Positions 52,969 through 64,000 of a stretch of 64,000 nt of DNA are shown piece by piece. The stretch comes from Trichinella spiralis. Its lineage: Eukaryota; Nematoda; Enoplea; Trichinellida; Trichinellidae. The stretch lies in contig CM012953.1 in assembly GCA_000181795.3 (NCBI GenBank), positions 10,190,312-10,254,311 on the forward strand, given 5' to 3'. Below the pieces are notes generated by a model. That model searched no databases. It was not told where the DNA came from and was given only the letters and a program-made list of their open reading frames with translations. The translations under genes and the position numbers were made by a program. Position 1 is the stretch's first letter. Every line of letters starts with the position of its first letter.

Positions 52969-54180
52969 TTGGCGCTTTAATGATAATAAAATAATTGTGA
53001 AATTCATAAAACAAGAGTATATTAAAACCTGAATAAAATGCTCAATCAGTGCATCAAGCATACCATGCAACAAATTGAGCATGTTGCGCAGTTAGCGGAT
53101 TTGTTTCATATTTTTCATCTTTAACGGATGTTATTCATATAAATAAATAACAATTAACGTTTTGTTCAAAACATGATTTTTGTGCTTCGATAACCAAAGC
53201 AAACAATGAGTTTGCAGTTATTTCCGGATGTTATTACTAAACGTTAACTGCTGAAGAAGCAATTTGAAATAATCATTCACTTGTCAACATTGGAACATTT
53301 CTCTTATATATTTGTAAAAGAACATTAGCCATGGGTACAGATACGGCCGAATGCACGTCATCTGATACCGGTTGAATTAGTAACATGAGCACCGACGTGA
53401 AGTGTTCGTTCCAGAGTTTCTATTGTGCCCAAAGAGTATGGGTGCAATAACATCCCTACATCGGGATGTAAAACCCGGAAACAACATCTTTTTGATTTCA
53501 CAAAGCTCTCAACGTGTTTTATGCTTGTAAATTGGCTCTTTGAAGAACATAAAATAATTTTGAAGTCCACGAAACAAATTGTAATTTTAAACTTGAATAA
53601 AATGCATAAGCAATAATGCACCAAGCATACAATGCAACAAATTGAACAAGTTGCGCAATTAACGCGGACTGTTTTTATATTTTTTATCTTTAACAGATAT
53701 GATTAATAAATAATTAATAATATGGAAGTAACTGAAAATAATTATCGACTTGTCAACATTGGAACCTTTCATTTATGTATTTGTAAAGAATATTAGCCGT
53801 GGGTACAGATACGGCCGAATGCACGTCATCTGATACCGGTTGAATTAGTAACATGAGCACCGACGTGAAGTGTTCGTTCCAGAGTTTCTATTGTGCCCAA
53901 AGAGTATGGGTGCAATAACATCCCTACATCGGGATGTAAAACCCGGAAACAACATCTTTTTGATTTCACAAAGCTCTCAACGTGTTTTATGCTTGTAAAT
54001 TGGCTCTTTGAAGAACATAAAATAATTTTGAAGTCCACGAAACAAATTGTAATTTTAAACTTGAATAAAATGCATAAGCAATAATGCACCAAGCATACAA
54101 TGCAACAAATTGAACAAGTTGCGCAATTAACGCGGACTGTTTTTATATTTTTTATCTTTAACAGATATGATTAATATAAT
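52969..54180. repeat. Tandem repeat array 2 (468-bp units)
   Basis: Same family and order as array 1. TGGGTACAGATACGGCC boxes at 53332 and 53800 (period 468 bp). The two full units are virtually identical over about 350 bp from that box, unlike the two units of array 1. This points to recent duplication or conversion here. Confidence 0.88.
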
Positions 54181-55170
54181 TAAATTTCCCTATTTTTACT
54201 CATGCTAGAAAACTAAAAGAAAACTTGTTTTATTGTCGTAAGCATGATTTTTGCGTTTCAGTAAGCAACATGTATCGATCAGTTTGCTGCATTTTGTAAA
54301 TGTTGCTATGAAATTGTTAGCTGCTGATGGAAGGAGTTAAAAATGAAATGTCCGTTATTAACTCTAGAGTATTATCGATACTGATAAGGAGCAAAATAAT
54401 GGAAAAATGATTACAGCATCAGCCGCAAAAGAACCTTTTCAATTTGCATCCTGTAATATACTAATGTTATGGTATTTTAAAAATTCCAACAGCTATACAT
54501 CAGCGATATACAATACGTGATTTTAATAATACTGATAATAACACAACAGCTGTAAATACATTGCAGTGAAATAACAAACATGGCTGACTAAATAGAACAT
54601 GTTGGCGTCTTCTTCTTTTTCTTCATTTTCATCCATATATAATAAATATTGGAAAAAGAAATTTTTTTTAGCGAAACAGTTGTATTGAAAAGATGTTTCC
54701 ATTCGTAGTGAACAGTGAAAATGAACAATGACTACAAAAGACAAAATCCGTCGCCAACTGTCACATCTACAGAGCACTTTTGAAAACAAAACACACTGAT
54801 TAATCGAAGTAATAAATCACTGTTTTGCATTTTTTAAAACCAAAAAAAATTAAAATATCTATTATACAGATAAAATGTTCTAAACTGATATCATTTCTAT
54901 TAAAAATTTTACTGTTCAATAATAATGATGATACTTGATGAATATTGATAACTCCAACTGATGATGTGCAAGATGAAGCTAGTATATGGTCATCATCTAT
55001 CTGTACACTCAAGCTGACATGGCGTTGGTTTCGGCTGCGGCAACTTCAGCGCCTTTTTAAAAAATTACATATTACATGAATAATATATTTTCACAAACAA
55101 ATGATGGAAGTTTTATAAATAAATTAAATAATGCAATGAATAAACATTCATTCACTTTCACTCATGTTGG
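54181..55170. other. Region downstream of the La gene
   Basis: AT-rich. Two minus-strand open frames (54523-54789, 54800-55012) have no domain or homologue I recognise and may be part of the La 3' UTR or chance. Confidence 0.4.
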
Positions 55171-58100
55171 TTAATTTTTACCTTCAACCTCAACACTGGA
55201 TTCTTCTATATCCATGGAATCTTTCTCCGCAGTAACATTCACTTCCATACTGGTGTTGGTTTCCTCCATCGAGTCATTCTCTTGACCATCAGCAACGGCA
55301 TCAACGTCAACTACCATTTCATTTCCTTTGTTTTCTTCTTCTTCTTGGATACGATGATCTTGGTGATCGTTTGTCTTCGAATTCTGCTTACGTCTGCCTC
55401 GCCTTTTAGTGCCGCCATCTGTATCCGCACGAGCTTTCTTTCCCTCTATCGCCTGCATCACGCCCGACCAATAATCATCCTCCTCGGCGTCGGTCAACAG
55501 ACGCAATCCCAATGGATTTTCTTCCAGCATAAACTGGTCACCTTCGCTTTGAATTTTCGTAAGAACTTCTTGCGCTGCATTTTCATCCCCTTGAAAACGA
55601 ACTTTCGCCTGCAGAAACCACAACAGAGTATAGCATGAAAAAATAATGCAAACATGCAGAATGAGCAGAAGAACTTTTTTATCCAAGCATACTTTCGTAT
55701 CGCCTCTGCCAAATTCAATCCATTCTATTGGTTGATAGTTCGAAAACAGAGCGTGCAACTGATGACGATTCACTCTTGATGGAATATTATCCACATGCAA
55801 AACGACACCTTTACGTCGAGTAACTTTCTAAATCAAAAAAAAGATATAGCGATATATAAAGTTCAGTTGCAAAATAATAAAACACGGAAAAAAGGACAAC
55901 AAGATCAAATTTAAAAAGGTGGAGAATGAAAAAAAATGTAAATGCAACGGTAAGTACATTTTCTTTGCGCTTTCTGGAATTTTTCACTGGAGTACTTTCC
56001 GTGGATTCCACTTTGGCTGTCGCTTCGGCTTCATCTTGCTTTTTCTTCACTGCCCTAAAGATGAAAAAAAACAACAGATAAAGAGAAAAAGCCTTTCATT
56101 AAAAGCATCTAACTAAATAAACCATTACAATTGATGTAAAGTCAACTTGCATTCTTCATACGAAAGACCTTCTCGAGTTAGAAATGATTTCATCTCTTCT
56201 ACATCACTGAAAATGACAAACACGGTTCCCTAAAACAACATTTCACATAAATCAAATGCTATATAGTGGTTAAAATTTAAATAAATAAAATAGACAATTT
56301 CGTTCAACATTTCGTCTAAATGAAAGAAATATCCAGTATTATTAATTAATTAATTAATTCAGTTTTTGAATTGACACTGTTTTACCGTGAAGCTTCGTGA
56401 TTGGTCCTTCTTGTAAATCATGCGAATCGATTCAATTTTTCCCAAAGGATGAAAAAATTCTTCCAATTTATCCAAAGTTACATTTAGTGGAAATTTTTTC
56501 TGAAAATAAATCACAGACACATTACAAATAATGCCAATGCGCACTTACAAAAAATATTCATAAATTTATAACTGAATTTTTCCATGAAGATTGAAATTAA
56601 AGAATAAAAAATTAGATTAATAATTTTCTAGCTATTGTACACAACACAACTCACAACAACTGCGGTGCGTTCAGCGCGTGAAGCAATAAATGCATCCCAG
56701 TCTGGTACTGGAAAAGACAATTTGCGTCGAATATTCAATTGGTCATCGGTCATCTAGAAAAGCTAAATCAAATTTAAAGTTCGCATCGAATACGGTTACT
56801 TTGCTAACTTCCAAAAAGTCGGATTCAGCTTCTTTCAAGGCAGCTACAACAACTGCAACATCATTTGTAAGAGCTTTAATGCGATTAAATGTCATAAACG
56901 TTTCCAAAGGAATCCCTTAACATTCAACAATGTAAAAGGGAAATCTTCAATTTATCCGTCTCTTTAATGAAATTAAATACTTACAACCTGAATCTTTTTC
57001 CATTTCTGCACGCAAAAATTTGTCAGTGCAAAGATTATCATTGCAGAAATAATACTGAAAAATAATTTATCAGTAAGAAGTAATTTGCATTGTACATCGA
57101 GTTGGCAAAACAGAACAAGTACATTTCATTTTCACCTCACTCTAACATATTTATTTGTTCTATTATTTAATCGAATTTAAAGAACAGTTCATACTTTATA
57201 AACTATACCAATACAAGTGATTTATAATTAAATTTTAATTCATAGTTTCAATAGTTGTTTCTAATTTATTAATCACTACGCGGTTAAATGTGGAAAGTGA
57301 ATTAGCATTAATTTTGAACATAAAACAACCTTTTAGAATAAGCAAAATTCTACTGATCTGCATTAAAAAAATTTTTTTGCCGTTAAATATTTGAAATTAA
57401 GAATTTCATCATCATCATATTAAAAACTGTTTAAAGTAGCCCGTGATTAGAGATAACATTGTCAAGCATAATAGCATTCAAATTAAAATTCTAATTTATT
57501 GCATGACTGCATCACAACTATTACCTTAAGCATCATCAATAGCAACAAATAAATATTTAAACGCAAACAAACTATACAATTTATTAGAAACTGCAAGTAA
57601 ATATTTTGATTTACACCGCTTAACTCAGCGAATAAACAGAATATAACTACACAAACTTAATTAAAATAAAAAAAAAGTTTAACCATTTATTTAAAACAAA
57701 ACAAGTAAAAACTATACAAAAGTTATTAATCGGGATTCTTAATTAAAAAGTAGTGAAACCTCGCAGTTCTAAAGATTTTACGTTTTAAAAGACAACACAT
57801 ATTACATTAACACTTAAAAAACTTGATTAAAACTTGTTTTGCAGCATTCGTGAAACATACACAATGAGCTGCTTGAATCAATCACAAATGACAAATGTAC
57901 CTCCATTTGTTTGCGGATTTTCGCTTTAACAATTTCAATTGGCAGCTCTTGCTTAATTTCATCCTTTGCCTGATTTCCAGCCAAACCATTTTCTTCTGAC
58001 TTTTCATCATGCACTGCATTGTTTGCAGGTGCTGGATCAGCAGCATCTTCTGCAATCAAATCAACTTAAAAAATCTGCAAGCAAATTTAGCAACATCAAT

Positions 58101-58182
58101 TACCGGAAACACTCAAATTAGCTTTCTCAGCATCTTGTTCAGTAACTTCGCTAGTCATTTCGTTAGATATGATGTCGGTCAT
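55171..58182 (-). CDS. SSB: La protein (lupus La / LARP3 family)
   Basis: La binds UUU-OH 3' ends of new Pol III transcripts and helps tRNA maturation. Ten exons: 58182-58104, 58049-57901, 57054-56985, 56915-56800, 56753-56655, 56499-56386, 56229-56129, 56054-55958, 55827-55693, 55608-55171; 465 residues, all phases consistent. La motif: IRKQMEYYFCNDNLCTDKFL, then DSGWIPLETFMTFNRIKALT, whose splice donor at 56985 restores the conserved Trp. RRM1: KFPLNVTLDKLEEFFHPLG and GTVFVIFSDVEEMKSFL. Second RRM (xRRM-like): GVVLHVDNIPSRVNRHQLHA, YQPIEWIEFGRGDTKAKVRF. A basic patch (KRRGRRKQ) and a long acidic tail end the protein. The acidic N-terminal extension of about 60 residues is lineage-specific. 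Confidence 0.95.
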
Positions 58183-59134
58183 GGCTAACTGCACAAAGCT
58201 GTTCAATCTGAAACAAATAAACAAAAATTCAGACAAACACACTTTGCACGATGAATCATGCCCACTTGCTTAAATGGTAAAAATGGGTTTTATGCTACAA
58301 AAACAACTCTTAATAAATTCAAATTCCTCATGAATTAATTTCAGAATACACGTAATTAAATCATACGCATGCAAATTTTATATCAACAATTTCTACAATA
58401 GGTGATCATTATTATCGTCAGTTCATCATCATTTACGACATTATCATAATCATAAGCTCATATTGTAAATGCATATTTTATACTGTGTGAAAAATTCAAG
58501 AACTAAAATAATTTATATGGTTATTAAAATTGAAAAAAAAGTTTATTATTTTACATATTGTTTTGTTTTATAGAAATTAAATATATTTTTCAATAAATAA
58601 AATTGGTATACTGTAGAAACACTGTATTAATAAAAATGCAGGTATTACACACATTGAAAATATTGTCCTGGTACTCAAATACCGATCTTTTTGCATGGTC
58701 AGTTTTTCTTTAGCTTAGCAAGGAAATTTTATTGCTTAGTTTTCACAAAACAGTTGATTTTTATTGAAAAAATTTATTCTATTATTTCATTTACAAGTAA
58801 ATAGTAAATAAATAATTGACAACATGAAATTTATATGCTAAATAAAGGATGCACAAATGGTTGTCGAAACGAATGGACTGAAAAAAAGGCTACAGTTATT
58901 CAACTGAATTTAGTTAGTAAATTCAGCAAGTGTAGATGAAAAAAGTTTTTTATTCAAAAAAAGCAAAATGTTTTTTGAAAATAGCATAATTGCAAAATAT
59001 ACGTAATGAATGCAGCAACGTGTGTTGTGGGCAATGTTGAAAAGGAAAATTGTAGCAATTTGCACAATTTCGTTGCCAACATCACCATCTATGATGATGA
59101 CGATCGATGGTTTTGAAAAGTTGAAATAAATTTT
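58183..59134. other. Intergenic region
   Basis: La promoter side near 58190-58350, then AT-rich sequence to the end of the next gene. No gene recognised. Confidence 0.45.
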
Positions 59135-59965
59135 TCAACTTCTGCTGCTGAACCACAACGCCGTTGGGACATTTTGACAGCCTGAATATTTTTCAAGCAA
59201 TTCTTGTTCGCTGTAAGCTGAATTACTTTGACAAGGTGCTCCGGCGAGTGTTTTTCCTCGATCCGCTTCGGAACCTTGGAATATTTGGGGACTTGAATTC
59301 TGAACAAAGCTCTTCACCAGCTAAATAAATAAAGAAGTGTTTATTTTTAAAATGATGAGTGATAAAAAACAACAACAAAATATCTCACGTGAAAAGAGTC
59401 TGTAAAACAGTCGGGAAGTTGATTTTTTCTCAACCACAACTTTGTAAATTCACTTCCCACCGAAAATTGTTCCGCATCACTACTAGAGACCGCTATGACA
59501 TTTTTGTGCTTTGACGATTTGTTCAACAATTCGATCACCTGACCACTGAAAGAGTGGTCGAGAATAAGGTGAACTTGATTAGCATGGCAATTTGCCAAAT
59601 CGTCCAACAAATCATGCATGCTGTACCATTCGCCAGGATTTCCCTGCAAAAAAAAAATATATATATACAGCAAAATAAATAATTTGTCGACAAATAATTA
59701 ATTATTTCTTTTACCGAGCCGTCGTGATTGAAATCGCCCAAAATAAGACTTGGACTTGCGTGCAAAGCAGCAGGACCGTGAATCATCACCAGCAGAACAT
59801 CGACGCAATTGGATGATTTGCACAAATTTTGGATATGACCTCTGATCGCTGACCAATCGTGCAACATGTTCGCATTTTTTAATGAAAAATCATCTAAAAA
59901 ATATTAATTAATCAAATGAAAAGATTATTGATCGATATGAAAAGCTTGAAAGATGAAAAGAAACA

Positions 59966-60028
<63 letters not shown>

Positions 60029-60699
60029 TAAGAGAGAGGTTGATAGTTTCAAAATTTATAAAAGCATATTTTATTTTAAAAGTTGTCGGCTGCTTCTTTT
60101 AATAATTATTACGAAAAGTGTCATCAGGAAAAGCTCGTGACGGGTTGTCAAAATTAGTGTCATTTAAAATTAGCTATAAGCGACCCTGGCCTTTTGGTCA
60201 TAAAATGCTCACCGCAGCGAGGGCAATCATTCGCAACGACCGACCGTTGACCATTATACGGCGGCGCCCAAGTAGCAGTAGCAGTAGTGTGTCGGCAATT
60301 TGTCTTCCCCAAAGCACAGTTTCCCCTCAGCGCAGATCAAAAGGAGCCGCCACGGGCGGCATGCTTTGATCTCAAACGGGGCCGCTGTTCTTCATTGCTC
60401 AATAACTGCCGACAGCAAAACAGAAAACAACAGACGACTACGACTGCTACTACTACTACTAATACTTTTCCGATGCTTTTTATTTTTACAATTCACTACT
60501 ACTTTGTTGTAAGCTTATTGCCGAAAAAATTTTGGTCAACTTTTTGAACTTGCCGCCTATTTATATTTTTTTATTATTTTTTATTAAAAATGAGTTTTTA
60601 TTTATTTTCAACATCTTAGACACACGTTTGCAGCGTCATAATTAATTGAAACATTTAGCAGAAAAGAATTCCATTCATAAACATTCTCTCTCTCCCTGT

Positions 60700-60765
<66 letters not shown>

Positions 60766-61807
60766 TTTTCAAATTATTATTATAATCTAAGGTAAGAACG
60801 CATTCATTTTAAAATTGTAATTTCAAATAAAATCACTAACCTGGTATTGCACTGACATGGTACGGATGGTAGTAATGGGTATGCGTGGGCATGAATCCGT
60901 GGTGTTTCAAAAAATTGCCCGTCTGGTGAAGCAAGTACAGATCATCCTCCTGTGTGGTCAGTTCACTCCAGCCGCCGTGCAATATCACAGCCCGGTCGCA
61001 GACTTCGAACAGACGGCACGGTGCAGCCGCTTGGGGTGTACTGTCCGATTTGTCTGCCGGCATTTGAAATGCCCACTCTTGTCCAACTTGCAATTCCTCG
61101 TGATACCAGTGACCACGACTCTGCTTGTGACGCATTTTGATGCTGGTCAGTTCGTCTGGACACGACGCGAAGCCGGCAATTTCCTTGCAATGAACCAGTT
61201 GGCTGTTGCGTGATTCGCGGCTTTTTCCGTTGATCAGAAATGCGGTTGGCAAAATGTCCATGGCGCACAGAAACGACGCCTCCTGCGAACAACCACGCCA
61301 AGGGTAACGCCCCTTGCATGAACGTTTTCTCGCGGCGCGTAGACAATCTCCATGGCCGCTTATGTAATGTCCGAAATTCTGTTCACACATTTCAGCGTTG
61401 GTGTAGTCGATGAAATAGATCAACAACAAATGACCATAAGACGCTTCGGGGAAAGGGTCCAAAACCAGCAGACCGTCGTGAGTCCAATCAAAATGTTGAG
61501 TAATACTGAAGGCGACCAGGGTTGAAGATGAGCTCGAAACTGTGGCGAACAATTTTTCGCCTCGGTTGGTCACTTCAGCAACGTAAACTCGCACGTCGGC
61601 CGACTGTTGACGTCTCATCTGCTCGCATTGGTCGACCAACAACGGCAACGACGAACAGTTGAAATTATACATCAATTCCAAAGCTTTTTCCGCCCAAATC
61701 TGGTGACGCTGGTGTGAAGCGTTGATTCTGCCCGGCCTGGGCGTGGCCGTCGTTTTGCCCAAGTACCAAATTGCTGCGACGGTGAACAGCAGAAGTTGCA
61801 TCTTCAT
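59135..61807 (-). CDS. Secreted protein with caspase/legumain-like (clan CD) C-terminus, probable pseudo-protease
   Basis: Exons 61807-60841, 59893-59715, 59643-59389, 59320-59135; 528 residues, phases consistent. Start MKMQLLLFTVAA at 61807 gives a good signal peptide; Met codons at 61831 and 61894 are in frame. Residues about 150-250 are Cys-rich (CEQNFG, GDCLRAARKRSC, WRGCSQEASFLC). From about residue 270 a clan-CD-like fold is suggested: strand CDRAVILHGGW, then VDVLLVMIHG (His361-Gly, as in the catalytic His-Gly of legumains), then VHLILDHSFSG. This last element aligns with legumain EACESG, so the nucleophile Cys position is Ser413. Between them LGDFNHDGSGNPGEW matches an EF-hand-type calcium loop (D-x-N-x-DG, Glu at position 12). 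No named family is recognised; fold assignment is inference. Confidence 0.72.
59971..60026. repeat. (TA)n microsatellite in intron 1 of the pseudo-protease gene
   Basis: About 28 TA units, ending in a GATA step. Confidence 0.95.
60118..60440. other. GC-rich block inside the 0.95-kb intron 1
   Basis: GC-rich, with AGC/AGT repeats near 60275 and CCGCC/GGCGG motifs, between two TA microsatellites. The open frames here have no domain. It could be an intronic enhancer or internal promoter. Confidence 0.35.
60702..60762. repeat. (TA)n microsatellite
   Basis: About 30 TA units preceded by a CT-rich run, close to the donor of exon 1 of the pseudo-protease gene. Confidence 0.95.
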
Positions 61808-64000
61808 CACGCGACGTATAAATATTTCCATATGAATAATAATGATGATGATGATAATGATGGAGGTGATGGTGAAAATGAAAATGACAAACAAGCAATT
61901 TCAACCGAACAGCACACCGGCAATGTCGGTGTTTTCTGGAGACCGAAATGAACAAATGATGACGATAATTTTCCTTATGCTTTTCCTCAAAGACAATGAA
62001 GCAAATTCAAATGAGTGAAATTCAAAATCATCAACACACAAGCACACAAACACGCACACAAATAGCAACAGAGCTACCAAACAGCCGATTGACAATTTGA
62101 CGACCCGAGTTGGAAATGAAAAAGCAACTCGACGTCGACATCAGAAAAGCAGAGGATGCGCCAACGCCTGAATGGCCCGAGACTGGCCAATAAACGTGGC
62201 CTTTTGACGACCAATAAAACACCAAGCGGCAGCTTTGATCTCATGATCAGATATTTGCAATTTGCCGCCGTTTGGCGCCTAACGCGTTGACCTGCTTGCT
62301 GTTCTCTTTTTCTGTTGTTCCGCTTGGGACTTTTTTTGACCAGCTCAAGTTTCGCGCCTTGTCAAAATCGGTCGCTTGTTCAAACGGTCAACGGCTATAT
62401 TTGAAACGATTTTCCCGCCTTACTAATGCCAACAAAACAATACCGAACACAAATATGCCAGAAAATTGCTGTAATAATACGTTCCGATTGTTATGTATTT
62501 GTGGACATGAAGATTTTGTGTCAGATAGTAGAAGTGAAATCGAATAAATCCCCCCCCTTTTTTTGCGCAATCTGACTAATTGCTGTCAATTTTGCTTGAC
62601 CAGAGGTCACTTGAGCATTAGCTGCTTTTTTCCGTGGAATACAATGCGGAAAAGCTTAAATGGTCATTGAAAAGTTCAGACGGGAAATTCATCATTAACC
62701 ACGAGGGTGTGTTTTTTCCTTCAGATAAGCGTTGTGATAACAATGCTTTGTTCGCATGATAATGTATAGAAGGAAATTCCATTATGCCACGCACGCTCAT
62801 TGTCACTTTCTTTTCCGAAATATTCCAAAGAAAAGTAAACAAAAAATGCATATACATATATTCAAAGGAAAATAATTATTACTGTATTGTTTGATGAAAA
62901 CTATTCCTTTTTTCTTCAAACAAATTATTGCAACTTTTAAAATGTTATTCACGTTCATCTTTAGTTCTTGAAATTTTAATCAATGTCATTTTTATTGTAA
63001 AACATTCCCATTGTAAAATAGAAATCCATATTTCAATTTTTAAATTTTGCAAAAATGCTATGTTTTGCTTTTTTTTAATAAAAAACATATTGCAACTTGT
63101 ACATTCTTCAATGAATAAGTTGCAAAAACATGCAGTAATTGAAATTTTAATTTATTCTTTTTATTTGATATTTCTTTCAAGCATAATTGCACATTTTTCA
63201 CATAATCACAACAATATATATGAGTATGTTCGAGAAAGCTCATTTGATTTTGTTTTTGCGATGATGTTCGCTAGCTACTTAAATTAATTAAATATAAGCT
63301 GCTTAACAAATGAAATATCTTTTTTCTAATTTTTGATCCAGCTATGATACTGCACACAGTACATATAATAAGCGCAGTTTTGTGCATCTTTTTTTGAAAA
63401 GTAGAATTTGTCTTTTTCATTTGTATTCTTTCCCAAATTCAATCCATCTCTTTTCTTAGTCAGTGTTAAAAATATCCCATTTAACATTTCGCGTTGCAAG
63501 CTCGTTTGGCTGCTTATTAAAATCTTACTTAAACAAAAATCAAATTCAATTTTTCTAGTTGCAAATTTTCAAAAACTCTTCACAGTTTTGAACATTCATG
63601 AAGTATATTTTTGATCAAAATTTTCTGTTATTGAAATTTTAAAAAATATTTTCCGTTCAAAATTACATTGAATTAAATTGCAAAATTTGGAAAAAAACAT
63701 CATTAACTTAAAGCAGATCATAAAGTTAAAACGTGTCATTTTTTATAAAATAATACCCATTACAAATAATTTTTAAATGAAAGTTAAAATATTTTTTAAA
63801 AATTTCAAATGGAGAAATCTGCTTTAAGAATCTTCATTATTCACTGTTTTATGTGAAACTTCATATTTAAAAAATTAACTTTTATGACATTTAGTAATTA
63901 TCGTAACTCAAGTTTTTCATTTAAAAAAAGCTATTGCACCACATATATGTATATATGTTTGTTTGTATCTTCTATGATTGTAATTTGCATTATACTACTA
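61808..64000. other. 5' flank of the pseudo-protease gene and AT-rich end of window
   Basis: 62130-62420 is GC-richer, with two CCAAT elements (GGCCAATAAA near 62186, GACCAATAAA near 62210) and may be a promoter. From 62600 the sequence becomes very AT-rich; open frames there are low-complexity and no gene is recognised. Confidence 0.4.

Noticed and set aside
62928-63287. 119-codon open frame near the right edge
   Set aside because: Phe/Ile/Lys-rich translation of AT-rich DNA without any domain.

Overview
The window is animal nuclear DNA. It is AT-rich and intron-dense: exons of about 50-600 bp, GT-AG introns, T-rich tracts before acceptors, poly-Gln/Asn/Ser stretches, microsatellites and decayed DNA transposons and retroelements. 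The gene set (GBF1, TBC1D5, TBCK, TAF9, Ral, ERCC1, RECQL, La, a RAD51 paralogue, myosin essential light chain) is metazoan. Style and codon use suggest an invertebrate, possibly an ecdysozoan such as a nematode. That placement is an inference and I could not test it. All gene models were spliced by eye from homology plus splice sites.

Layout: 1-2572 (+) 3' end of the Arf-GEF GBF1; 2750-4291 (-) RAD51C-like; 5035-9502 (+) TBC1D5, with a LIM-domain gene nested on the opposite strand in its large intron (6609-7313); 9731-10972 (-) TAF9; 12223-13064 (-) myosin essential light chain; 14257-14329 (-) tRNA-Arg(CCG); 15.8-16.5 kb a Ty3/gypsy relic; 18111-22661 (+) TBCK; 22.9-23.4 kb a piggyBac relic; 24559-25842 a hAT relic. 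From 26.2 to 36.5 kb lies a tandem segmental duplication. Each unit carries a small secreted-protein gene (+) and the last two exons of a Ral GTPase (-). The complete Ral gene runs from 38821 down to 35108. 41329-42470 (-) ERCC1 and 42823-45213 (+) RECQL are head to head. 45.9-54.2 kb is repeat-rich with no recognisable gene. 55171-58182 (-) encodes La. 59135-61807 (-) encodes a secreted protein with a caspase/legumain-like C-terminus whose nucleophile position looks mutated. The last 2 kb is AT-rich with nothing recognised.

Two regions deserve most attention. First, the pair of 143-aa secreted proteins at 27.4 and 33.6 kb: identical exon lengths and nearly identical introns, but one coding exon is less conserved than the intron beside it and its changes are almost all amino-acid replacing, the pattern expected under positive selection. 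Second, the clan-CD-like secreted pseudo-protease at 59-62 kb. The window also holds three DNA-repair genes (RAD51C-like, ERCC1, RECQL), two of them sharing a 352-bp divergent promoter, and two Rab-GAP (TBC) genes.
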